NCBI GenBank assembly: GCA_964493205.1 | Contig: CAZBMJ010000034.1 | Coordinates: forward strand, 1-22,950 | Length of the DNA stretch: 22,950 bases | Direction of reading: 5' to 3' | Source of the DNA: CAZBMJ01 sp964493205 | GTDB taxonomy: Bacteria; Myxococcota; UBA727; JABDBI01 | Shown: in pieces, positions 1 through 7,876 of the stretch | Position numbering within the stretch: position 1 is the stretch's first letter | Layout of the letters: every line of letters begins with the position of its first letter | Position numbers and translations under genes: made by a program | Notes under the pieces: generated by a model | What the model saw: the letters and a program-made list of their open reading frames with translations, nothing else | Told to the model about the DNA's origin: nothing | Database searches by the model: none

Positions 1-1
1 T

Positions 2-436
2 CTTAAAACGGATGAATCAAAATTTTTTGGTCCGATTTTATGGGTGCATTATACTATTTGGTTAGGCTATCCTTCAGCAGTTTGTTTATTATCGGCTTTA
101 TCCTATTTTAACCTTACCGATGAAATTCCCAAAAAAGTATGGATGATGGTCGAACATACTAAGATTTCACACCGTTATGAACTGCGTTTAGTTAGGCTTC
201 GCAACCCTAATTGGGATATAGGTATTAAAAAAACAAAGCAGTTTTGGATAAGCGATGTAGCTAGAACAATCATCGATATTTTTATGCATCCTCAAATAGT
301 TAGCACGACGATAGCCGTACAATCTTTAAAGCAAGCCATTAAAGAAAAACAAACTTCTGTTAGAGAAATTTATGATATGTCTTTTGCCCTTAGAATGAAT
401 AAACATATTTTACCTTATTTGGAAATGTTATCATGA
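2..436 (+). CDS. abiEi: AbiEi-type antitoxin, type IV toxin-antitoxin (5' end outside window)
   Basis: The frame is open to the first bases of the window, so the true start lies upstream; the internal GTG at 44 falls inside conserved sequence and is not the start. What is seen is the C-terminal part of an AbiEi-like protein: a core resembling the family pattern 'PSAVCLLSALSY..LTDEIP' followed by 'VW', then 'DVARTIIDIF', which matches the family's 'DV.kTIvD' segment. In known AbiE systems the antitoxin represses its own promoter through an N-terminal winged helix, which is not visible here, and counteracts the AbiEii nucleotidyltransferase. The stop overlaps the next start by the ATGA arrangement (433-436), which is usual for translationally coupled AbiE pairs. 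Family assignment comes from recognising the motifs and from the toxin-like neighbour. Confidence 0.72.
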   Translation, partial: LKTDESKFFGPILWVHYTIWLGYPSAVCLLSALSYFNLTDEIPKKVWMMVEHTKISHRYELRLVRLRNPNWDIGIKKTKQFWISDVARTIIDIFMHPQIVSTTIAVQSLKQAIKEKQTSVREIYDMSFALRMNKHILPYLEMLS

Positions 437-1311
437 GCCTTTTAAGCAAAGGAGTTTTCGTTGCAGATGCTCTTAAAAAACTAGCCGCAACCGAATTATC
501 ACTCAGTTACAATGAGCTTAGAGTTATAATAGCCATTGAGCGGGCTGTTGCTCGATTATCAACAAATAAATAGCTAGCGAATAGTTTAGTGTTTAAGGGC
601 GGTTTCGTTTTACTTAAAACCATCATTACTACAAGATTTACAAAAGATCTCGATGCTGTGATAGTTGGATTATCACAGACAGAAAGCTCTTTGCTTATTC
701 AAGAAGCATTGAAAATCGATCTTGACGACGGGATTTGGTATGGAGAGTCTAAAATAGACGAATTGGCACAGAGCCCTTATCCTGGACTACGATTCAGTAT
801 CCCATTTCAAATAGGAGAACCTCCTCCTACCAAAGGAGGGATAAGTAAATTGAGTCAAATCTATATTGATGTAGTAGTTGACAGTTATTTTGATCAAGTT
901 AACGTTTCAGCAAAAATAATGCCATCTTTGCTTAGCACCGACAAACCAGTTTCATGGTTGATTTATCCTCCAGAATATATTTTTTCAGAAAAGCTAGAAG
1001 CACTGATCAGTTTAGGTTCATTTAGTTCAAGAGCAAAAGATATTTATGATTTAGTTATTTTACATAATGAATGCAATAATTTTCAGTTATTATGGGAGGC
1101 TATAGAAACCACTTTTAGAGTTCGCCAAACCATATTACCTACTTCAATTCATAAAACTGTTGTTCTATTTAACTTAACAGCTCTTAGAAAGGCTTGGATA
1201 AACATAAGCAAAAATATGAATAATATATTATTCGATGATGTCTGGTTGATCTTTTTGGACATACTGAAAAAGATAGATAAGTCTAGAATTGGGTATAGAA
1301 AGGTCAATTAA
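433..1311 (+). pseudogene. abiEii: AbiEii-type nucleotidyltransferase toxin gene interrupted by an in-frame TAG
   Basis: The reading frame begins at ATG 433, overlapping the antitoxin stop, and runs 46 codons to a TAG at 571-573. The same frame continues without another stop to 1311. The two halves join naturally: 'ERAVARLS' before the stop, then 'LVFKGGFVLLKT' and 'FTKDLDAV' after it, which are the helix, the KGG loop and the D-x-D metal-binding motif of the AbiEii/DUF1814 family. The downstream 'EKLEAL' and 'RAKDIYDL' elements are also intact. A GTG at 589 could restart translation and would keep the KGG and DLD motifs, but no Shine-Dalgarno sequence is visible before it. Most likely this is a recent nonsense mutation; readthrough or internal initiation cannot be excluded. 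Confidence 0.75.
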
Positions 1312-1431
1312 CCTTCACTTCTATGGCTCTTTAATAATCTTTCAAACTTCAGCATGCTGTTGCTACTTAGACTTAAGCCTTTTGCTAACATGGTTTTTAA
1401 CTGATTTAGCAGTGCATTCATGGGTAGAATA

Positions 1432-1737
1432 CTAAAACCCTAAACTAGCTTTGCGTTCAAGCGCGCCAGGATAAGCTTCTTGTTTTTGGCTAATATTAGG
1501 TAAGCTCGCAGACTTTTGAGCATTTATACTCAACCAATGCTCCTTTTCTTTTGGCAAATTAGCTTCATCATAAATAGCTTCTACTGGGCATTCAGGCTCA
1601 CAAGCGCCACAATCAATACACTCATCTGGATTTATATACACCTGCTCACCATCAGCATAAAAGCAGTCCACAGGGCAAACAGAAACACAGTCCGTAAAAC
1701 GGCACTTATTACAATTATCGGTTACAACGAATGTCAT
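1432..1737 (-). CDS. fdxA: FdxA-type ferredoxin, 7Fe-8S
   Basis: A 101-residue small electron carrier of the [3Fe-4S][4Fe-4S] family. Nine cysteines are visible at residues 9, 12, 17, 21, 25, 40, 43, 46 and 50, in the patterns 'DNCNKCRFTDC', 'CPVDCF' and 'CIDCGACEPECP'. By comparison with Azotobacter FdI-like proteins, 9/17/50 would hold the 3Fe cluster and 21/40/43/46 the 4Fe cluster. The length is close to the usual ~107 residues and the C-terminal extension (about 60-101) is present. A good ribosome site (TGAGGA) precedes the ATG by about six bases. The gene is divergent from yhbY with only 50 bp between them. The electron-transfer partner is not evident from the neighbourhood. Confidence 0.93.
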   Translation of the reverse strand: MTFVVTDNCNKCRFTDCVSVCPVDCFYADGEQVYINPDECIDCGACEPECPVEAIYDEANLPKEKEHWLSINAQKSASLPNISQKQEAYPGALERKASLGF

Positions 1738-1752
1738 AAAAAATTCCTCATA

Positions 1753-1781
1753 TTGACACTTTGGCTAAAGCTTTCTAACTT
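1753..1781 (+). promoter_or_regulatory. possible promoter of yhbY operon
   Basis: A perfect TTGACA lies at 1753-1758, and 17 bases later comes a weak -10-like TAACTT at 1776-1781. Transcription would then begin at or a few bases before the yhbY ATG (1788), which has no visible ribosome-binding site, so a leaderless message is possible. The -10 match is poor, so this is tentative. Confidence 0.3.
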
Positions 1782-1787
1782 ATTATC

Positions 1788-2081
1788 ATGAAAACTCAAA
1801 CAGAATTTATACGTTTTTTGCAAAAAAGTGCCCACCATTTAAAACCGGTGGTACAAATTGGCAAAAATTCTCTTACCCCCGGCGTCATAAAAGAAATTAT
1901 TGAAGCCCTCAATACCCATGAGCTGATAAAAGTTCAGTTTTTGCCTAGTCAAAAGCCGCTTATGAATAGCATTTGCCAAGATATTTTGAGTGCTACCAAT
2001 GCTTTGTTTATAAAACAGCAAGGAAATATAATAACTATTTTTTTGGCTAAAGCTAAAGATTCTGCGTTTATAAACGAGTAA
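1788..2081 (+). CDS. yhbY: YhbY/CRS1-CRM-type RNA-binding protein
   Basis: A 97-residue single CRM-domain protein. Near residues 19-40 it has 'LKPVVQIGKNSLTPGVIKEI', the conserved segment with the GxxG-like RNA-binding loop, then 'ELIKVQF', and the C-terminal strand 'QQGNIITIFLAK'. The family binds ribosome precursors and is thought to assist 50S assembly in the cytoplasm. The length equals the family's usual 95-100 residues. ATG 1788 is the first start in frame after the divergent fdxA region, but no Shine-Dalgarno sequence is visible. The proline iminopeptidase gene begins six bases after the stop, so the two are probably co-transcribed. Confidence 0.88.
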   Translation: MKTQTEFIRFLQKSAHHLKPVVQIGKNSLTPGVIKEIIEALNTHELIKVQFLPSQKPLMNSICQDILSATNALFIKQQGNIITIFLAKAKDSAFINE

Positions 2082-2087
2082 AAAGTT

Positions 2088-3032
2088 ATGACTATGTTAT
2101 TTAACCCCATAAAACCATTTAATAGTTTTTTTTTAAAAGTCGACGAAACACACGAAATTTATGTGGAAGAAGTTGGCAATAAAAATGGCATTCCTATAAT
2201 TTTTGTTCATGGGGGCCCAGGCGGCGGTATTAGCCCAGATCATAGACGTTATTTTGATCCTAAAAAATTTAGAGTAATTCTCTTTGATCAACGAGGTTGC
2301 GGCAAATCAAAACCATTTGGTGAACTTAAAAATAATACTACGCAAGATTTAGTTGCTGATATGGAAAAAATTAGGATTAAACTTGGCATAAATTCTTGGC
2401 ATCTATTTGGTGGTTCGTGGGGAAGTACTCTTGCTCTTGCTTATGCCATTACTCATGCAGATAAAGTGCTAAACATGATCTTAAGAGGAATTTTTTTAGT
2501 GAGACCACAAGAAATAAAGTGGTTTTATCAAGAAGGTGCAAGTTTTTTTTATCCTCAAGAATGGCAAGACTTTTTAAGTGTAATCCCTAAAGATGAACAA
2601 GATAATTTAGTGAAAGCTTATTATAAAAGACTTACAAGTTCTAATTCAGAAGATGTGAAAAAAGCAGCTATTGCTTGGAGCAAATGGGAAGGTTCTACCT
2701 CTAAGCTAATAAAAGATACAAAAATGATAGATAGCTTTAGTGATGAAACGTTTAGCTATGCATTTGCACGTATAGAATGTCATTATTTTATTAACAATGC
2801 TTTTTTTAGTAGTGATAATTGGATTTTGGAAAATATTCATAAAATAAGCCATATAAAAAGTGTTTTAATACAAGGTCGTTATGACATGCCTTGTCCACCT
2901 GTAAGTGCTTTTCTATTACACCAAGCTTGGGCAAACTCAAAACTTTTTATTATTGAACAATCAGGTCATTCTGCATCTGAAGCTGGTATTACTAAAGCTT
3001 TAGTAGAACAAACTAATAATTTGGTAAATTAA
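2088..3032 (+). CDS. pip: proline iminopeptidase (alpha/beta hydrolase)
   Basis: A 314-residue serine peptidase that releases N-terminal proline from peptides (EC 3.4.11.5) in the cytoplasm. Signatures visible: the oxyanion-region 'HGGPGGG' at residues 41-47, 'FDQRGCGKS' at about 66-74, the nucleophile elbow 'GGSWGS' with Ser near 110, an acidic residue in 'GRYDMPCPP' (Asp about 266) and the catalytic His in 'SGHSASEAG' (about 294). The length matches the family. ATG 2088 lies six bases after yhbY; a second ATG at 2094 is also possible. The stop overlaps the plsC start by one base (TAATG), indicating translational coupling. Peptide scavenging would fit a host-dependent lifestyle, which is inference. 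Confidence 0.93.
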   Translation: MTMLFNPIKPFNSFFLKVDETHEIYVEEVGNKNGIPIIFVHGGPGGGISPDHRRYFDPKKFRVILFDQRGCGKSKPFGELKNNTTQDLVADMEKIRIKLGINSWHLFGGSWGSTLALAYAITHADKVLNMILRGIFLVRPQEIKWFYQEGASFFYPQEWQDFLSVIPKDEQDNLVKAYYKRLTSSNSEDVKKAAIAWSKWEGSTSKLIKDTKMIDSFSDETFSYAFARIECHYFINNAFFSSDNWILENIHKISHIKSVLIQGRYDMPCPPVSAFLLHQAWANSKLFIIEQSGHSASEAGITKALVEQTNNLVN

Positions 3033-3796
3033 TGAACGAAAAAAAATTAATCTATAAGCCTAAAGCTTTAAAAAAACTAAAAATAAGTTCTTTATACTTT
3101 TTTTCATTAATAAGTGATATTGCCTTAATTTCTTTTCAATTTGTTTTAGGAGCCTTACGCACACCTGCTAGCGTTGATTATTCGCAAAAGCATATTAATA
3201 ATTTTGCAAAAGTTCATTTTGATGCTACTGGGACAACTTTATATGCTACTGGCTTAGAGAATTTTGATGTAAATAAAACCTATGTGTTTATATCTAATCA
3301 TGAATCATGGATGGATATACCAGCTATATTAACAGCTGTTCCTCAAAAATTACGCATGGTAGCTAAAGAAGGTTTGGTAAAAATACCCGTATTTGGCAAA
3401 GCCATGCTAGATGGTGGCTTTATTATTATTAATAGAAAGAACCGTGCCAAAGCTATCAAACAATTAGAAATAGCAAAAGAAAAATTACAACAAGGAATTT
3501 CTATTTGGATTGCCCCTGAAGGTACTCGTAGCAGAACCAATGAAATCGGTGATTTTAAAAAGGGCGGTTTTTACCTTGCCTTAGAACTTGGCTTGCCTAT
3601 AATACCTGTGTTTATTGAAGGCGCTGCAAAAGTAATGCCACCTGATTCTGTGTTTATAACTACTAATCAAGATATTACAGTGCATTTTTTAGAAGCTCAG
3701 TATGAAAAAGATTTAAACATATTAATAAAAAAAGTACGAGATAAAATAATTAATAAAAGAAATTCTTTGAGGAATGAACATGACTCTAGCAAATAA
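3032..3796 (+). CDS. plsC: 1-acyl-sn-glycerol-3-phosphate acyltransferase (PlsC family)
   Basis: A 254-residue membrane-associated acyltransferase that makes phosphatidic acid from lysophosphatidic acid. A hydrophobic N-terminal segment lies at about residues 21-43. The catalytic HX4D motif is 'NHESWMD' (His90, Asp95), followed by 'PEGTRSR' at about 162-168, 'FKKGGF' and 'IPVFIEG', the four acyltransferase blocks in order. The gene starts on the last base of pip and overlaps the start of moxR by 17 to 23 bases, so it sits in one transcription unit. It could also be a PlsC paralogue acting on another lysolipid; the motifs do not separate these. Confidence 0.9.
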   Translation: MNEKKLIYKPKALKKLKISSLYFFSLISDIALISFQFVLGALRTPASVDYSQKHINNFAKVHFDATGTTLYATGLENFDVNKTYVFISNHESWMDIPAILTAVPQKLRMVAKEGLVKIPVFGKAMLDGGFIIINRKNRAKAIKQLEIAKEKLQQGISIWIAPEGTRSRTNEIGDFKKGGFYLALELGLPIIPVFIEGAAKVMPPDSVFITTNQDITVHFLEAQYEKDLNILIKKVRDKIINKRNSLRNEHDSSK

Positions 3797-4742
3797 AGCC
3801 AATGAACTTAAACAACATTTAGAACAAACTATTTTTGGTCAACCCATACTTATTCAAAGACTATTATTAGCCCTTTTTGCTGATGGGCATTTATTAGTAG
3901 AAGGCGCGCCTGGTCTCGCAAAAACTAAATCCATTAAAGCATTATCTAATTTAATCGAAGCTGATTTTCATAGGATCCAGTTTACACCAGATTTAATGCC
4001 AGCCGATATTACTGGAACAGAAATTTATGATCAAAACAAGGCTGAATTTCATTTTCAAAAAGGGCCCGTTTTTCATAATTTAATTCTTGCTGACGAAATA
4101 AATAGAGCTTCAGCAAAAGTACAATCAGCCTTGCTAGAAGCCATGGGCGAAGGCCAAGTTACCATTGGCAAAAAAACTTATGAGTTACCAAAATTGTTTT
4201 TGGTAATGGCCACACAAAATCCCATTGAACAAGAAGGTACTTTTAACTTACCAGAAGCCCAGCTTGATCGCTTCATGATGCATGTGCAAATAGATTATCC
4301 ATCGGCAATTACAGAAAAACAGATTTTATCTCTAAGTCGCCAAGAACAAGTTAATAAAAATAAGCCATTAAAAAACCTAATTTTATCCCAAGAAGATATT
4401 TTTGCCATACGAAAAGAGATCTTAAATATTCACATGGATAGCTCACTGGAAGATTATTTGATCCAAATAATTATGGCCACAAGAACACCTAAAAAATATA
4501 GCGACGAACTAGCTTTATTAATAGAATATGGGGCAAGCCCAAGAGCTAGTATTTATTTAGATCGCTGTGCGAGAAGCATCGCTTGGTTAAATAATAGAGA
4601 CTTTGTCACACCATCAGATATTCAAGATGTGGTTTATGATATTTTGCGCCACAGAATCGGCTTAAGTTTTTACGCTGAATCCAAAGGCCTAAAAGCTGAT
4701 CAGATTATCGATAAAATTTTAAGCTTAGTGCAACAGCCTTAA
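3780..4742 (+). CDS. MoxR-family AAA+ ATPase
   Basis: A 320-residue AAA+ ATPase of the MoxR/RavA clade (AAA_3 core plus lid). Numbered from ATG 3780: Walker A 'GAPGLAKT' at 42-49, Walker B 'LILADEINR' at 101-109, and the MoxR-specific sensor stretch 'MATQNPIEQEGTF' with 'LPEAQLDRF' at about 143-165. ATG 3780 is preferred over ATG 3774 because AGGA at 3770-3773 is six bases from 3780 but touches 3774. MoxR proteins act as chaperones for metal or cofactor loading of partner proteins, usually with adjacent DUF58 and VWA-domain genes. Neither is adjacent here, so the client is unknown. Confidence 0.92.
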   Translation: MTLANKANELKQHLEQTIFGQPILIQRLLLALFADGHLLVEGAPGLAKTKSIKALSNLIEADFHRIQFTPDLMPADITGTEIYDQNKAEFHFQKGPVFHNLILADEINRASAKVQSALLEAMGEGQVTIGKKTYELPKLFLVMATQNPIEQEGTFNLPEAQLDRFMMHVQIDYPSAITEKQILSLSRQEQVNKNKPLKNLILSQEDIFAIRKEILNIHMDSSLEDYLIQIIMATRTPKKYSDELALLIEYGASPRASIYLDRCARSIAWLNNRDFVTPSDIQDVVYDILRHRIGLSFYAESKGLKADQIIDKILSLVQQP

Positions 4743-4756
4743 GGTTTAAAAAAAAT

Positions 4757-5140
4757 ATGAAAAAGATTTATCAGGGCAGCTGTCACTGTAAAAAAATTAA
4801 TTTTACCATTGAAGCAGAGATTACTCATGTGAGAGTTTGCAACTGTAGTATTTGTGCTAAACGTGGAGCTTTAATATTTCGAGTGGAAGATAAAGATTTT
4901 CATCTTAAAAACTCGCTTCACGATTTAAGAGTATATGAGTGGCATTCCAATACCGCTAAGGATTACTTTTGTTCCATTTGTGGAATATTACCTTTTCGTA
5001 AACCCAGGCATTTAACAGCAGCTGAAATAGAAAAAGGAGCAAAGCCTTTCCATGGATGGGCTGTGAATGTTCGTTGTCTGGATGATGTGGATATTGAATC
5101 GCTTCCAATTATTCATATCGATGGAAAGAGTTTGGAATGA
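4757..5140 (+). CDS. GFA-family (Mss4-like) zinc protein
   Basis: A 127-residue protein with the CENP-V/GFA fold seen in glutathione-dependent formaldehyde-activating enzymes. Seven cysteines are placed as the family requires: 'GSCHCKKINF' (Cys 9, 11), 'CNCSICAKRG' (28, 30, 33) and 'FCSICG' (72, 75), giving two zinc sites. The C-terminal half includes 'WAVNVRCLDD', also typical. It starts 14 bases after the MoxR stop on the same strand. Many relatives have no tested formaldehyde activity, so only the family is claimed. The stop is 20 bases before the left arm of the inverted-repeat element. Confidence 0.88.
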   Translation: MKKIYQGSCHCKKINFTIEAEITHVRVCNCSICAKRGALIFRVEDKDFHLKNSLHDLRVYEWHSNTAKDYFCSICGILPFRKPRHLTAAEIEKGAKPFHGWAVNVRCLDDVDIESLPIIHIDGKSLE

Positions 5141-5159
5141 ACTACATAGCACATTCTCT

Positions 5160-5271
5160 GTGCTGTGACTTGCTCCTGAGGTATCGACACGAAAATAGCA
5201 AATCGAAATACCCATTATACGCTTTTCCCTCCCTCTCTACGGGCTCTGACTCGTTCAGAGCATCCAGAAAA
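5160..5271. repeat. left arm of 112-bp inverted repeat
   Basis: This arm is the reverse complement of 5536-5647 with five mismatches in 112 positions (5169-5172 and 5242). It contains the hairpin GCTCTGA-CTCGT-TCAGAGC at 5243-5261 and the motif TGAGGTATCGACACGAA at 5177-5193. It starts 20 bases after the GFA gene stop. No long T-run follows the hairpin, so it is not a standard intrinsic terminator. Confidence 0.92.
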
Positions 5272-5279
5272 AATTTCTT

Positions 5280-5514
5280 TCAACAAAGTTCCTTATATAA
5301 ATCTCGTCACCTTAGGTTAAACTCTTCGATTAAATTTAGTTTCCATTCTCTACACCACTTTTTAAAACACTTTTCTCCTTTTGCTGCCTTAATGCATAAC
5401 TCCTGAATTTCATAATAAACAAGCGTATGTACGTTATATTTTGTTTTGATCTTCCCAGACTCTTTTTATAAAATCTGTCGTAGAACCTACGTATAATGTT
5501 ACATTTCGCTGATT
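5280..5514 (-). pseudogene. GIY-YIG endonuclease remnant
   Basis: Reading the minus strand from 5514 gives 'NQRNVTLYVGSTTDFIKRVW', resembling the GIY-YIG core ('...GTLYvGvTsDLikRvyEH'). The frame then ends at a stop; in another frame follows 'YNVHTLVYYEI', then 'KAAKGEKCFKKWCREWKLNL' and 'IEEFNLR', a TGA, and 'RDLYKELC'. This is the usual C-terminal order of small UvrC-like GIY-YIG proteins, where a Trp codon normally stands in place of the TGA. The N-terminal strand is missing, about ten residues between the two parts are gone, and a frameshift and a nonsense codon are present. The remnant lies exactly between the two inverted arms. Function is certainly lost; the family call is fairly secure. 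Confidence 0.72.
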
Positions 5515-5535
5515 TCATGAAATTGGAAAGTTTAA

Positions 5536-5647
5536 TTTTCTGGATGCTCTGAACGAGTCAGAGCACGTAGAGAGGGAGGGAAAAGCGTATAATGGGTATT
5601 TCGATTTGCTATTTTCGTGTCGATACCTCAGGAGTTGCTCACAGCAC
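5536..5647. repeat. right arm of 112-bp inverted repeat
   Basis: Inverted copy of 5160-5271, containing the same hairpin (GCTCTGA...TCAGAGC at 5546-5564). It ends 23 bases past the stop of pgl, which is read toward it. Together with the left arm and the 264-bp interior it makes a 488-bp element lying between two convergent genes. I see no clear target-site duplication in the flanks. Confidence 0.92.
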
Positions 5648-5670
5648 GTAGAAATAGGGTGAAATAGGCC

Positions 5671-6369
5671 CTAAATATTTAAAGTAAAAATTTTAATTTC
5701 AGATAAAGCACTGTCTATAATTCTTTTAGCAGGATAATTAAAAGATTCAGAATAATTATTTATTATATTATTTAAAATATTTTTTTTATCTTCACCATAG
5801 GCTATAAAAGCTATACTTTTAGCTGCATAAATAATTCTTGGGCAAAGAGTAATTCTTTCACATAAAATATCTTTATGAGCAAAACTTGCCACTAAATCAG
5901 TTTTATTGTCTAGTAAATCACTATTAGGAAAGAGTGAAGCAGTATGGCCATCGGTGCCTATTCCTAAATAAATCAAGTCAAAAATTGGAACTCCTGATTT
6001 ATCTTTAAGTAAGTTATTTTTAAGCAAGTCTTCATAAGCCTTAACCGATAATTCAAGCCCTAAATTTTCGTCATACATACAAAAAAACTGATTTTTATCA
6101 AAATTTAAATTACTTAGGGCAGTTTTAGCATTGCTTTTATCATCTGTTATAGCAACAGCCCGTTCATCACTAAAAAAAAACCTAATTTTATGCTTATTGG
6201 GTATAGTTAGTTGGTTTATGGCCTTAAATAGACCCAAAGCACTGCTGCCCCCTAAAAGGGCTACATCAAAATAATCTTTTTCAGCTAAACTCTGCCTAGC
6301 TTTTATTAAAAAATCTTGTGCTGCAGCAGCAAATAAGTCTGCTAGCTCAATAAATTTTTTTATTTCCAT
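5671..6369 (-). CDS. pgl: 6-phosphogluconolactonase
   Basis: Hydrolyses 6-phosphogluconolactone to 6-phosphogluconate, the second step of the oxidative pentose-phosphate pathway (EC 3.1.1.31). The family motifs 'FFFSDERAV' and 'YLGIGTDGHTASLFPNS' are both present and the length of 232 residues is typical. ATG 6369 (MEIKKFIELAD) is chosen because it lies seven bases after the zwf stop; an in-frame ATG at 6405 would overlap zwf by 29 bases and add 12 residues of doubtful homology. It is the last gene of the - strand sugar-phosphate operon. Confidence 0.92.
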   Translation of the reverse strand: MEIKKFIELADLFAAAAQDFLIKARQSLAEKDYFDVALLGGSSALGLFKAINQLTIPNKHKIRFFFSDERAVAITDDKSNAKTALSNLNFDKNQFFCMYDENLGLELSVKAYEDLLKNNLLKDKSGVPIFDLIYLGIGTDGHTASLFPNSDLLDNKTDLVASFAHKDILCERITLCPRIIYAAKSIAFIAYGEDKKNILNNIINNYSESFNYPAKRIIDSALSEIKIFTLNI

Positions 6370-6376
6370 ATTTATA

Positions 6377-7876
6377 TTATTCCATGCTACGCCAAGAGCG
6401 GCCATCTTTCATAAGCAATAAATCTGCTTCTTTAGGGCCACTGCTGCCTGATTTGTAATTAGGAAAATTTTTTGGTTTCAAAGCATCCCAAACATCAAGT
6501 ATGGGTTGCACAACACGCCATCCTGATTCAACCATATCTGCTCGCTGATAAAGAGTAGCATCACCCATCATGCAGTCATATAATAAAGTTTCATACCCTG
6601 TTCCTGGTTTTAGGCCAAAATAATCTTTGTATTTAAAGCGCATATCAACATTTCCAATTTTAACCATTGGACCTGGTACTTTTGCACCAAATCTCAAGGA
6701 TATACCTTCTTCGGGCTGAATATGTAGAATTAGTAAGTTAGCTTCTAGCTCTTCAGTTTGAGTTTGTTGAAACATCATAGATGGAGCACGCCTAAACTGT
6801 ATAGCTATTTCGGTTACCCGTTTTTTTAAGCGCTTACCAGTACGAATATAAAACGGCACATCCGCCCATCGCCAGTTATTGATCAAAAGTTTCATAGCCA
6901 CATAGGTAGGTGTAAAAGATTCAGGATTAACTTTATCTTCTGCTCGATACTCATCGTATTGCCCTCTTACGGTATTTTGCAACACATCTTCTGGAGTAAA
7001 ACATTGAATAGAGCGCAAAAGTTTCGCTTTTTCATCTCGTACAGCCCTTGACTCAAACGATACGGGAGGCTCCATAGCGATTAAACTTAAAAGCTGAAAT
7101 ACATGATTAGGAACCATATCTTTTAAGGCTCCTGCAAAATCGTAATAATTTCCTCGCTTAGCAACCCCTGCACTTTCTGCAACAGTTATTTGTATATGGT
7201 CAATATAGCGGCGATCCCAAATAGGCTCAAAAATACCATTGGCGAACCTAAAAGCTAATAAATTTTGAACAGTTTCTTTACCTAAATAATGGTCTATGCG
7301 AAATATTTGTTGTTCTTTAATTAATCCTAAAATAGCTTCATTAAGAGCAATAGCTGATTCTAAGTCATGCCCAAAAGGTTTTTCTATAATTACTCTTCTA
7401 AAACAATTTTCGCTTTCTTCAAATAAACCATGGGCATGAAGATTTTTAATCACAGTAAAAAACATTTGTGGAGGAATTGCTAAATAAAAAATAATATTTT
7501 TACTGGCATGTTCTTCTTTGGCCATTGCCTCAAGGCGTTTCTTTAAAGTAATAAAAAGATCATTATCTTCAAATCTACCTTTAATATAGTGCACATTACT
7601 ACTTAATTTTTCAGCATACTCTGCAGCTTTTGGATCATTAACTTTTTGCGCAATATCTTTTAATAAATATTCTTTAAAAGTCTCATCAGTGTAATCTAGC
7701 CCAGCCACGCCTAAAATTTTAAAATTATTACTTAGTAAATCTTCTGCACCTAAATGACAAATAGTAGGCAATAAAAGCCTAGAAGTTAAGTCTCCTCCAG
7801 CACCAAAAATTACCATAATACAATCTTTAGCTGGCTTTGCTTTATTTTGTGAATAAGAATCTACATTGCTTATCAT
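6377..7876 (-). CDS. zwf: glucose-6-phosphate 1-dehydrogenase
   Basis: Oxidises glucose-6-phosphate to the lactone, producing NADPH (EC 1.1.1.49). The 499-residue length is standard. Seen: the nucleotide-binding loop 'FGAGGDLTSR' at residues 24-33, 'EKPFGHD' at about 164-170, and the active-site signature 'RIDHYLGKE' at about 192-200 with its Asp-His and Lys. The C-terminal half contains 'RTGKRL', typical of the family. The ATG directly follows the gnd stop (TAGATG), so the genes are translationally coupled. Cofactor preference cannot be read from sequence here. Confidence 0.97.
   Translation of the reverse strand: MISNVDSYSQNKAKPAKDCIMVIFGAGGDLTSRLLLPTICHLGAEDLLSNNFKILGVAGLDYTDETFKEYLLKDIAQKVNDPKAAEYAEKLSSNVHYIKGRFEDNDLFITLKKRLEAMAKEEHASKNIIFYLAIPPQMFFTVIKNLHAHGLFEESENCFRRVIIEKPFGHDLESAIALNEAILGLIKEQQIFRIDHYLGKETVQNLLAFRFANGIFEPIWDRRYIDHIQITVAESAGVAKRGNYYDFAGALKDMVPNHVFQLLSLIAMEPPVSFESRAVRDEKAKLLRSIQCFTPEDVLQNTVRGQYDEYRAEDKVNPESFTPTYVAMKLLINNWRWADVPFYIRTGKRLKKRVTEIAIQFRRAPSMMFQQTQTEELEANLLILHIQPEEGISLRFGAKVPGPMVKIGNVDMRFKYKDYFGLKPGTGYETLLYDCMMGDATLYQRADMVESGWRVVQPILDVWDALKPKNFPNYKSGSSGPKEADLLLMKDGRSWRSME

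Noticed and set aside
1308..1421. Minus-strand 37-codon frame starting MNALLNQLKTML, between fdxA and the toxin gene
   Set aside because: Protein-like in composition but without a ribosome site, overlapping the toxin stop, and too short to support without conservation data.
5137..5406. 89-residue + strand frame across the left repeat arm
   Set aside because: It runs through the inverted repeat and the antisense of the GIY-YIG remnant, has no family-like motif and overlaps the GFA stop.
5336..5518. 60-residue open frame inside the GIY-YIG remnant
   Set aside because: It is a shifted frame of the remnant; the other two frames carry the recognisable nuclease motifs.
5160..5647. CRISPR or insertion sequence with transposase
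   Set aside because: Only two arms in inverted orientation, no spacer series and no transposase-like frame; the interior matches GIY-YIG remnants instead.
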